Source: Chlamydiales bacterium (GTDB lineage Bacteria; Chlamydiota; Chlamydiia; Chlamydiales; FEN-1388). From it: DNA of 20,189 bases. A program made the translations under genes and the position numbers. The notes under the pieces are model-generated. The model was not told the DNA's origin. It searched no databases and worked only from the letters and a program-made list of their open reading frames with translations. The stretch covers positions 1 to 20,189 of the forward strand of contig JAJFUY010000023.1 of the NCBI GenBank assembly GCA_021372185.1, read 5' to 3'. Of the stretch, positions 7,409-13,012 are shown piece by piece; positions within the stretch are counted from its first letter, which is position 1, and the number at the start of each line of letters is the position of its first letter.

Positions 7409-7612
7409 GAGCCCGGTTTCGGGCGACTGAGAAAAGCCCACCGTGACCACAGAGAACGGTGGGGAAGAGATATAATAAGAAATGGAGCCGGCTGAGGGCG
7501 ATTGAAAAACGTGATTCAATCGCCCTCAATCGGGCTCCGATGGGTTTTTTGCCTGTTCCCACCGTTCCCTTCGGTCACGGTGGGCTTTTCTCAGTCGCCC
7601 GAAACCGGGCTC
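7409..7612. repeat. Nested palindromic repeat, copy 2 (BIME/REP-like)
   Basis: Same architecture as the element at 2104-2303. The outer arms (7409-7463 and 7558-7612) match over GAGCCCGG-TTTCGGGCGACTGAGAAAAG and the CCCACCGTGACC block. The inner arms (about 7484-7505 and 7514-7538) share GAGGGCGATTGAA with its complement, with a 1-nt deletion near the left tip. It lies 20 nt past the stop of the DUF2000 gene. Arm tips in this copy pair better than in copy 1, whereas copy 1 has the better inner stem. Small frames across it are shadows. Confidence 0.9.
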
Positions 7613-7632
7613 TACAACATAACAAAAACCAA

Positions 7633-8046
7633 CTATTTCCAGAGGGAAAACTTGCGGGTAAGTTCTGATACCTTGTCCCATGGGCCAAAGAGCACTATGC
7701 CGTAGTAGATGAGGTTCTCATCCTTTGTTTGGCTTGTTTTTTCTATCTGTTCTAGATAGGTGCCGATCGTCATGGTGTCGGTAAAATCTACAAACTGAAT
7801 GTTGGCTTCAATTGCCGCCATGCGAAGAGAACGGATTTTATTAGAATTTGCCTTCAAGATCATGAAGGGCATTTCACTAATGTTGGGGTGTTGCCCATTA
7901 TCTGCATCGACGTAGTTGGTGAGGCGTAAGGGCTCTTTGCCAATTGATGCGCCAAACCCAATACACATATGTGCCAAGGCATTCATAATTATGCCTGGCT
8001 CAATTTTTTCGTTCATTACGGCTACTAATTTGTTTGCAAATGTCAT
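7633..8046 (-). CDS. DUF2000 family protein
   Basis: A 137-residue soluble protein. The N-terminal NKLVAVMNEKIEPGIIMNAL and following AHMCIGFGASIG match the start of DUF2000, a small family with a peptidyl-tRNA-hydrolase-II-like fold and no firmly known reaction. The C-terminus FGPWDKVSELTRKFSLWK is also family-like. The start ATG overlaps the MFS stop as ATGA (8043-8046), so it is translationally coupled to the transporter and may act on or sense what the transporter moves. The family assignment is from memory of its pattern. Confidence 0.8.
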   Translation of the reverse strand: MTFANKLVAVMNEKIEPGIIMNALAHMCIGFGASIGKEPLRLTNYVDADNGQHPNISEMPFMILKANSNKIRSLRMAAIEANIQFVDFTDTMTIGTYLEQIEKTSQTKDENLIYYGIVLFGPWDKVSELTRKFSLWK

Positions 8047-9266
8047 ATTTTTAACTCTTGTTTTGATGAATCTTTTATTAAAAGCATGCTAAATCCAAAA
8101 ATACCCACAAGAAGCGCTATTGGAATTACCCAAATGCCAAAGATTAGCGCCTCTGAAGATGATGTGCCGCCCATAGCTTGCACAACTGCACCAATTGTTG
8201 CATGAAAGGCATAGCCAAAGGTCATGATGATCATATTGGCAACAGCGCACGTTAAGCCTGCCACCTCTTCTGGCACGTAGGTAGACGCCTTATAGATTGC
8301 TAAAATTTGGTAGGCTGATGCCACACCTACGCCTACAAAGCTGCAGGCAATGAAGGCATTTCCTACTGGATAGGTGAGCAACACAATAAAGCTGATGCAC
8401 ATCACTACACCAGCCCCAATGATAGTGCCAAGAGTACTTTTTACCTTTTCGGCAATAAAGCTTAAAAAAGGTGCTCCAAAGCACATGCCAATAAATATCA
8501 TGGAGGGCAAGCTTGCAGCATCTGCTTGCTGCACCCCACATGCCTGCTTTAAAAATATAGTGCCCCAGACATCTGCAAAGCCCTCTAATGGCCCTACCAT
8601 GCAGCCTGCAAATAGGCAGCACCAAATCACCCGTGGGTTACCAAGCACCTGGCGGATATTGGCTATAACATTACCTTGAGCTTCTTTTTTGATTTCAGGC
8701 ACTACCAAGTATGTGGCAATGGCCAAAAGTATGCCGCTTATGGCAAACCCTTGCACTACATTTATGTAGCCAAAAGCATCTCGTAAGTAGCTTACAGGTG
8801 CGCCGCCATATATGGCGCCAAGTAAGCCAATAGTAACTGATACACTTAACATACGAGAAAAACGCGCTTCGCTAAAGGCAATGCGGATGATTTTAAAGAG
8901 GCCTAAAATAGCTGCAGATGAGCCAAAACCAATAAAAAACCGGCCTATAATTGGGTAGACCCAAAAGCTTGTAAAAATAAGGGGCATCAATCCAACAACA
9001 GTAAGCAAAATACAGCCCGTCATAATTTTTCTTGGACCAAAACGGTCAAGCATAATGCCAACTGGTATATGCATAAGCGAATAGCCTATGTAGTAGATGC
9101 CAGAAAACTGGCCAAAAATAGCAGCATCAATTGAAAACTGCTGCATGATGTCATCCAACATAATATTGGGCATGACTCGCAAAATATACTGGTATGCATA
9201 GAAAACCGACGCCACTATCCATACCATCCACGCCGCTTGACGTGATAATGAAACACGATCGCTCAT
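8043..9266 (-). CDS. MFS transporter
   Basis: A 407-residue major facilitator with about 12 hydrophobic segments. The loop between segments 2 and 3 carries the MFS motif A variant GIMLDRFGPRK (70-80). The N-terminus (AAWMVWIVASVFYAYQYILR) resembles transporters of Legionella, Coxiella and Rickettsiales-type intracellular bacteria. The substrate is unknown: uptake of host metabolites is the usual guess for this clade. ATG 9266 has an AAGGAAGG ribosome-binding site (minus-strand complement of 9270-9277). It is first in a two-gene operon with the DUF2000 gene and has a long structured leader. Confidence 0.93.
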   Translation of the reverse strand: MSDRVSLSRQAAWMVWIVASVFYAYQYILRVMPNIMLDDIMQQFSIDAAIFGQFSGIYYIGYSLMHIPVGIMLDRFGPRKIMTGCILLTVVGLMPLIFTSFWVYPIIGRFFIGFGSSAAILGLFKIIRIAFSEARFSRMLSVSVTIGLLGAIYGGAPVSYLRDAFGYINVVQGFAISGILLAIATYLVVPEIKKEAQGNVIANIRQVLGNPRVIWCCLFAGCMVGPLEGFADVWGTIFLKQACGVQQADAASLPSMIFIGMCFGAPFLSFIAEKVKSTLGTIIGAGVVMCISFIVLLTYPVGNAFIACSFVGVGVASAYQILAIYKASTYVPEEVAGLTCAVANMIIMTFGYAFHATIGAVVQAMGGTSSSEALIFGIWVIPIALLVGIFGFSMLLIKDSSKQELKI

Positions 9267-9326
9267 AGTCCTTCCTTAGGAATTAAAAGTAAAAAAATAA
9301 AAAGTGAGAGAAATTCAAAAAATTAT

Positions 9327-9371
9327 TGTGCCTGGCGGCACAGCAGGACTTGAGCCAGTTGTGATAACTGG
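9327..9371 (-). promoter_or_regulatory. Structured leader of the MFS gene: two hairpins, possible attenuator
   Basis: Between the likely minus-strand promoter (-10 near 9420-9425) and the MFS start are two perfect hairpins: CCAGTT/AACTGG (9355-9371, 5-nt loop) and TGTGCC/GGCACA (9327-9342, 4-nt loop). On the minus strand the second is followed by ATAATTTTTT, which resembles a weak intrinsic terminator inside the leader. That arrangement fits an attenuator or a small regulatory RNA. No known riboswitch class is recognised. Confidence 0.45.
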
Positions 9372-9419
9372 AGTGAGCGTTGGTTAGAAGATGTAAGAGG
9401 TTGTCTATACATTAGCGTA

Positions 9420-9425
9420 ATTATA
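9420..9425 (-). promoter_or_regulatory. Probable -10 element of the MFS-DUF2000 operon
   Basis: Minus-strand TATAAT (plus ATTATA) with a poor -35 candidate TTTAAA (9443-9448) at 17 nt. It would give an untranslated leader of about 145 nt containing the two hairpins. The -10 is perfect, the -35 weak. Confidence 0.45.
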
Positions 9426-9462
9426 GCAAAAGTAAGTCCTTTTTTAAAAGAACAATTTTCAG

Positions 9463-9468
9463 TATAAT
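9463..9468 (+). promoter_or_regulatory. Probable -10 element for the 9499-10502 gene pair
   Basis: A perfect TATAAT, 30 nt before ATG 9499, so transcription would start near 9475. The -35 region (near 9440) is T-rich and poor. It sits within 45 nt of the opposite-strand MFS promoter, so the two promoters may influence each other. Confidence 0.55.
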
Positions 9469-9498
9469 CGTACGCGTAACTTTTACATGGATATATTT

Positions 9499-9810
9499 AT
9501 GCGTCACTTTTTAGCACTTGCTCTCTCAACACTATTTGTAACATCAGCAATTCATGCCGATGATGTACAAACTCACGACATCGCCCTACAAATTCAGATA
9601 AATTGCCCAGAAAGCCAAGAATTTTCTGACTTTCTTCAGTCTATTCCTGCCCCAGGACATCACTCAGCATCATTTGAAGAATGGAAAACATCATTTGTTG
9701 CTAATATGAATGCCCTTATAGCATTAGTAGAAAGCGGCCAAGTAAACCACAGCACTTGGGGTGTAAATACTCAGCCTCATCAACAAGAAGAAGTTGAAGT
9801 CCAACAGTAA
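9499..9810 (+). CDS. Small secreted protein, family unknown
   Basis: A 103-residue protein with a clear signal peptide (MRHFLALALSTLFVTSAIHA, cleavage before DD). An in-frame ATG at 9487 would add MDIF, but the shorter form is the better signal peptide; neither start has a good ribosome-binding site. The mature part is acidic and Gln-rich with one Cys (INCPESQEF) and a C-terminal QEEVEVQQ tail. I recognise no domain. The stop overlaps the next gene as TAATG, so the two proteins are made together and both seem exported. Confidence 0.78.
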   Translation: MRHFLALALSTLFVTSAIHADDVQTHDIALQIQINCPESQEFSDFLQSIPAPGHHSASFEEWKTSFVANMNALIALVESGQVNHSTWGVNTQPHQQEEVEVQQ

Positions 9811-10502
9811 TGTATCTGCTACTTGCCTTATTTATTACCTGTAGCCGCCTTCACGCGCTTGTATTAGAAGATTTGGTTCAAACAAATATTTTACAAGACA
9901 AGCGCGTGGGGTATTATGTGGGGTCATTTGACCCTCTACATAAAGCCCACGAGGCAATAGCTATCAAAGCTTTAGAGTATTGTGATTATGTACTCATCCA
10001 CCCTGTCTGGGGCGGTGATATCTACAAAAAGCGCTCAGACATCAATATACGCCTAGATATGCTCTTTGCGGTCTTCAAAGACCATCCACGTGTTATTGTA
10101 AGCCGTTACACCCCCATTGAACTACAAAATACACTTCAGAACACGGCCACCTTTATAGGCATTTTAGGCTCAGATACCCTCACCTACCTACTTCCTGACC
10201 CAGAAACCTCTATTGTCTATATGACGGGCCTACAGATACCAGAAAAATATGCCACACATACATGGGGAAGCTGTATGGCCCTTGAAGCCCAAAGCTTCAT
10301 CGTAGCCATCCGCAATGGCGACAAGTTACAAAGCCTCTATTTAAGAGAAAGACCCATCATAGCTACCTTTGAAATTGGCGACGTAGGCACGCTTTCATCC
10401 ACCGGCCTAAAAAAAACCCTCCAATGTGATCACACCCTACGAATGTGTGTGAGTGACCCTGTCGCTGATATCATCCAAAAGCACGCTCTTTACAAAAACT
10501 AA
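9810..10502 (+). CDS. Signal-peptide-bearing NadD-like nucleotidyltransferase
   Basis: A 230-residue protein. Residues 36-47 (YVGSFDPLHKAH) contain the nucleotidyltransferase signature GxFDPxHxxH, with the HxxH-type ATP site. GSDTL (120-124) corresponds to the G-A/S-D segment of NadD, and LSSTGLKK (195-202) is close to the ISSTxxR motif. The family transfers an adenylyl group to nicotinate or nicotinamide mononucleotide, or to pantetheine phosphate; NadD is the nearest guess by motif set. The odd part is the N-terminus, MYLLLALFITCSRLHA, which looks like a Sec signal peptide. The start is supported by the TAATG overlap with the preceding secreted-protein gene and by the lack of another Met before the catalytic motif. 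A cytoplasmic NadD has no such leader, so this may be an exported paralogue acting on periplasmic or host nucleotides. Confidence 0.82.
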   Translation: MYLLLALFITCSRLHALVLEDLVQTNILQDKRVGYYVGSFDPLHKAHEAIAIKALEYCDYVLIHPVWGGDIYKKRSDINIRLDMLFAVFKDHPRVIVSRYTPIELQNTLQNTATFIGILGSDTLTYLLPDPETSIVYMTGLQIPEKYATHTWGSCMALEAQSFIVAIRNGDKLQSLYLRERPIIATFEIGDVGTLSSTGLKKTLQCDHTLRMCVSDPVADIIQKHALYKN

Positions 10503-10512
10503 TCTCTCTTAT

Positions 10513-10553
10513 TCTTATTCTTTTTTTGGTCATCTCAGAAAGAAAGAATAAGA
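10513..10553. terminator. Hairpin after the NadD-like gene
   Basis: TCTTATTCTTT (10513-10523) and AAAGAATAAGA (10543-10553) are perfect 11-bp complements with a 19-nt loop that includes a T-run. It lies 10 nt after the stop at 10502 and 19 nt beyond the minus-strand remnant that ends at 10572. The position suggests a shared, weak terminator between convergent transcripts. Confidence 0.45.
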
Positions 10554-10571
10554 CAAAGATCAAGTATAAGA

Positions 10572-10680
10572 TCAGAAACGTCTTAAGTGACAGGCCTTTG
10601 CAGCAAGTGCGCTACCTGCCGTTCCTGCTCCTACAATTACGTAGTCATATTCATCACAGTTTGCGCTTGAGTGTTTCGGC
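10572..10680 (-). pseudogene. Remnant: first ~25 residues of a GMC-type FAD oxidoreductase
   Basis: In the minus-strand frame running from about 10679 to the stop at 10572, the translation contains EYDYVIVGAGTAGSALAAKA. This is the classic beta-alpha-beta FAD-binding start of glucose-methanol-choline oxidoreductases (EYDYVIVGAGxAGxxLA). The frame ends in CHLRRF then stop, where an intact enzyme would continue for about 500 residues, so only the N-terminal end remains. It overlaps the end of the 116-codon frame above in a different phase, so a frameshift probably once joined them. Confidence 0.75.
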
Positions 10681-10987
10681 TAGTAGGAGTTGTTTCTCCC
10701 CCTTGGTTTTTATACAGAACCGCAACTTGTTTAAAAAATTTCCCATCAAAGCTTGAAATTTTTCGGATAAGATCGCTTGCAACTGTAAGATTATTGGGGA
10801 GATCTAAACGGTTTTTAAGCGCTTCCCAGCGCCCTCTAAAGCTGTTTTTGTTTACAAATTCTAGTCCATGATTAGTCTGCACAAAAAAGAAATCCGAAAC
10901 TTTGCTCTCACCTCTATCCGCTTTATTTTCATTCAGGGCCTCTTGTAATTTTTCGGCAAGGCTATACATCTGTTGGTAGCTGGCCAA
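10637..10987 (-). pseudogene. Open frame upstream of the GMC remnant; probable N-terminal part of the same broken gene
   Basis: A frame of up to 116 codons with natural-looking composition, including LAEKLQEALNENK, WEALKNRLDLPNNL and SDLIRKISSFDGKFFKQVAV. The only starts are TTG 10987 and ATG 10969, neither with a ribosome-binding site, and the frame is open a further 7-8 codons upstream to a TAG. The end (TSRNTQAQTVMNMTT) covers, in another phase, the start of the GMC FAD motif. I read it as an N-terminal extension of a GMC-like protein, separated by a frameshift. It could instead be a short functional gene of unknown family. Confidence 0.5.
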
Positions 10988-11057
10988 ATATGTCGGTCTT
11001 GGAAAAATCCCCTAAAATTCGTCATCCTCACCACGTCAAATAATAATAATTTTACTA

Positions 11058-11063
11058 TATAAA
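11058..11063 (+). promoter_or_regulatory. Possible -10 element for the pirin operon
   Basis: TATAAA in a very AT-rich stretch (11038-11072), 27 nt before ATG 11091. No convincing -35 is visible. It is the only promoter-like sequence between the GMC remnant and the pirin gene. Confidence 0.35.
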
Positions 11064-11090
11064 TTTTCTAGTTCATGTTATGAAAATAGT

Positions 11091-11777
11091 ATGGACTATA
11101 CAATACGAAAAGCTCTAGAGAGAGCCTACTTGGATCATGGCTGGCTCAAGACCTATCACACGTTTTCATTTGGCGCCTACCATGACCCCAACTTTATGGG
11201 TTTTGGGCCACTTCGAGTGATTAATGAAGATAAAGTAGCGGCAGAAAGTGGCTTTCCTACTCATTCTCACCGTGATATGGAAATTATTACCTATGTGATT
11301 GAGGGTGAACTTGCTCATAAAGACAGCCTTGGCACGGTTTCAGTACTGAAGACTAACGAATTTCAGCTTATGCATGCAGGTACCGGCATTGCGCATAGCG
11401 AATATAACCCCTCCCCTACAACTCCTGTACACTTTTTGCAGATTTGGATTATGCCAGATCACGCTGGGGCGGCAACTGGCTACCAACAAGTACTGCCCGA
11501 TGATCTTAAAGCAAATGAATGGAACGTAATTGCCGGTAAAAACGGCATGTTGAAGATCAACCAAGATGCCAAAATATCCCTAGCAGAACTAGACGCAGGC
11601 AAAAACCTTACGCTCACTATAGAAGAGATAGGCTATCTCCAGGTTGTAACGGGAAGTCTTACAATGGGCAATGATACACTAGAAGCCGGTGACGGTGTGC
11701 GGTTTACTGCACCGGCTCACTATGAATTGACTTCTACAACCCCCTGCAAACTCATGTTCTTCAACCTAAAAAAGTGA
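11091..11777 (+). CDS. Pirin family protein (YhhW-like, putative quercetin 2,3-dioxygenase)
   Basis: A 228-residue bicupin of the pirin family. The N-terminal cupin keeps the metal ligands: His58 and His60 in THSHRDMEI, and His102 and Glu104 in HAGTGIAHSEYNP. The opening KTYHTFSFGAYHDP and LQIWIMPD are typical of YhhW, whose E. coli member oxidises quercetin in vitro; the physiological role is unknown and may be redox sensing. The length is normal. ATG 11091 has no strong ribosome-binding site. The stop is 4 nt before the DUF202 gene, so the two are cotranscribed. Confidence 0.92.
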   Translation: MDYTIRKALERAYLDHGWLKTYHTFSFGAYHDPNFMGFGPLRVINEDKVAAESGFPTHSHRDMEIITYVIEGELAHKDSLGTVSVLKTNEFQLMHAGTGIAHSEYNPSPTTPVHFLQIWIMPDHAGAATGYQQVLPDDLKANEWNVIAGKNGMLKINQDAKISLAELDAGKNLTLTIEEIGYLQVVTGSLTMGNDTLEAGDGVRFTAPAHYELTSTTPCKLMFFNLKK

Positions 11778-11781
11778 CACT

Positions 11782-12123
11782 ATGGATATCGACCCTAAAA
11801 CTGAACTTGCTCGCGAACAGACCATTTTAGCCAACGAAAGAACATTCCTCTCTTGGATACGCACAGGCCTAGCTATTGTTGGCGGCGGCATTGTCGTTGT
11901 ACGCTTTGTCATTATCGAAAATCCACTTGAGCATCTGCTCGTTTTAATAGCAGGCAAAATACTCATCGCCTGGGGAGTTGGGATCTTCCTCTTTTCGCTC
12001 TACGACTTTCGCCGTGTGTATAAAAAGAAAAACACACCTATGCCGTTTTCCACCAATCTCTTTATTTCATTTTTGGTTGGGACGCTCATTGTCGTGTCTT
12101 CCATCTTATTATTTGTGATTTGA
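11782..12123 (+). CDS. DUF202 (YidH-type) inner membrane protein
   Basis: A 113-residue protein with three hydrophobic segments (about 30-45, 52-74 and 92-112). The signature REQTILANERTFLSWIRTGL (11-30) is diagnostic for DUF202. E. coli YidH and YidG belong here; the function is unknown and the segment resembles the membrane part of fungal VTC proteins. The gene starts 4 nt after the pirin stop, so expression depends on that operon. Confidence 0.92.
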   Translation: MDIDPKTELAREQTILANERTFLSWIRTGLAIVGGGIVVVRFVIIENPLEHLLVLIAGKILIAWGVGIFLFSLYDFRRVYKKKNTPMPFSTNLFISFLVGTLIVVSSILLFVI

Positions 12124-12155
12124 TAAGCAATTAATCGGTCGAGCTGTTTTGAGTA

Positions 12156-12171
12156 ACTTACTTTAGTAAGT
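12156..12171 (+). repeat. Small hairpin after the DUF202 gene
   Basis: ACTTAC (12156-12161) and GTAAGT (12166-12171) are perfect complements with a TTTA loop, 33 nt after the stop. It has a weak T-rich neighbourhood and may help end the pirin-DUF202 transcript. Confidence 0.35.
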
Positions 12172-12202
12172 CTCTCGTGTTTGGACATTTGCCGAAGGCT
12201 TT

Positions 12203-12396
12203 GGAGTGCGGTAATTTTTTACCGCTCTTAATTTGCGACCACACACTATATCTTCGATAGCATCTAAAACATACAATAGCCCCACACTATGACAGAAGTA
12301 GGTTGGCCAAAGTATTGAACGTTCGTGTAAGTTGTGCAAGTTATTGTTAAATCGGTGTGCTCGAAAATCAAGAGCGGTAAAAAATTACCGCACTCC
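12203..12396. mobile_element. MITE-like element with 42-bp terminal inverted repeats
   Basis: The left end 12203-12244 and right end 12355-12396 are inverted copies with 39 of 42 positions complementary. Each arm begins GGAGTGCGGTAATTTTTT and contains its own hairpin (GCGGTAA/TTACCGC). The 110-nt interior has no open frame worth calling. Size, terminal repeats and lack of coding content fit a miniature inverted-repeat transposable element or a large REP-like element. No clear target-site duplication is visible. The gap 12124-12575 otherwise holds the two hairpins listed next and a promoter. Confidence 0.65.
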
Positions 12397-12399
12397 AGA

Positions 12400-12415
12400 G
12401 TGAGCTTACGCTCAC
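12400..12415. repeat. Perfect 6-bp hairpin beside the MITE-like element
   Basis: GTGAGC and GCTCAC flank a TTAC loop, starting 4 nt after the right terminal repeat. It could be part of the same element or of its insertion target. Confidence 0.4.
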
Positions 12416-12440
12416 AAGCTACAAATATCCAAACTCGAAG

Positions 12441-12464
12441 CCCCTAGCAACTTGTTGCTAGGGG
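12441..12464. terminator. Strong hairpin between the MITE-like element and the PLD fragment
   Basis: CCCCTAGCAAC (12441-12451) and GTTGCTAGGGG (12454-12464) are perfect complements; the practical fold is a 10-bp stem with a CTTG loop. The stem is very stable but lacks a T-run on either strand, so it is only a possible terminator, or a recombination or protein-binding site. Confidence 0.45.
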
Positions 12465-12513
12465 AAAACAAATACAGGTGTAATTTTGTCCTCGGTTGAG
12501 AGGAAAATTATCA

Positions 12514-12542
12514 TTTACAAAATGCAATAGTTTAGTTATGCT
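12514..12542 (+). promoter_or_regulatory. Sigma70-like promoter of the truncated PLD gene
   Basis: TTTACA (12514-12519), a 17-nt spacer and TATGCT (12537-12542). Transcription would start near 12549, 27 nt before ATG 12576; AAGG (12562-12565) may serve as ribosome-binding site. The promoter seems intact although the gene is not. Confidence 0.5.
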
Positions 12543-12575
12543 TGATTTGAAAATCGTTAATAAGGTTTTCATTTC

Positions 12576-12893
12576 ATGCAAATTTCTCGTCTTTATCTTC
12601 GTTTGTTATCTTTAGTTGTTGCGTTAGTCTGGGTGGTGGCGCCACTTCAGGCATTGCCAAATCAGCCTACTATTTTAAGTAATCATGATAGTTCGAATAA
12701 CACTTTAAAAGATTCTGTTTATGGGCTTGTTGAATCGGCTGAGTCTTGCATTTTAGTAGTAAGCTTTTCACTTACTGATTCTCACCTCTTGGGTCTTTTA
12801 AACCAAAAGGCAGCGGATGGCATTGATGTGCAGCTAGTTATTGATCGTGATCACGTAAGCCCATTATCAAAGCTACATCCTTATTTGACCTAA
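12576..12893 (+). pseudogene. Truncated phospholipase-D-like protein gene
   Basis: The 105-codon frame starts with a signal peptide (MQISRLYLRLLSLVVALVWV..LQA). Residues 40-93 then look like the first strand-helix unit of a secreted PLD-like nuclease: SVYGLVESAESCILVVSFSL, then LLNQKAADGIDVQLVIDRDH. An intact member would go on to the HxKxxxxD motif, which is absent here. The frame stops at 12893 and no HKD motif is found in any frame before the convergent TPR gene end at 13013. The reading frame offset by -1 stays open from about 12857 to 13018 with plausible composition, so a frameshift and truncation are both possible. A short functional secreted protein cannot be ruled out. Confidence 0.7.
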
Positions 12894-13012
12894 GCACCCA
12901 AAGACGAGAAACGCCATCTTTTTATTGGTCAAAACTCGATAGTAATGACTATCTACCCAAAAACATGTATCAACGAACCGAGCTTGGCACATTTAGAAAA
13001 TTTGCCCCAGGT

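Noticed and set aside
7459..7705. Several frames of 67-69 codons with a shared VGFSQSPETGL peptide
   Set aside because: They come from the arms of the nested palindrome read in different frames.
8290..8625. Cys- and His-rich 111-codon minus-strand frame
   Set aside because: It lies wholly inside the MFS gene on the same strand in another phase; the composition is that of a shifted membrane protein.
9333..9410. tRNA-like 3' half on the minus strand (CTCAAGT loop-like sequence followed by GTGCCGCCA)
   Set aside because: No matching 5' acceptor strand exists upstream, the T-stem has mismatches and the acceptor would be one base short. The perfect small hairpins explain the region better.
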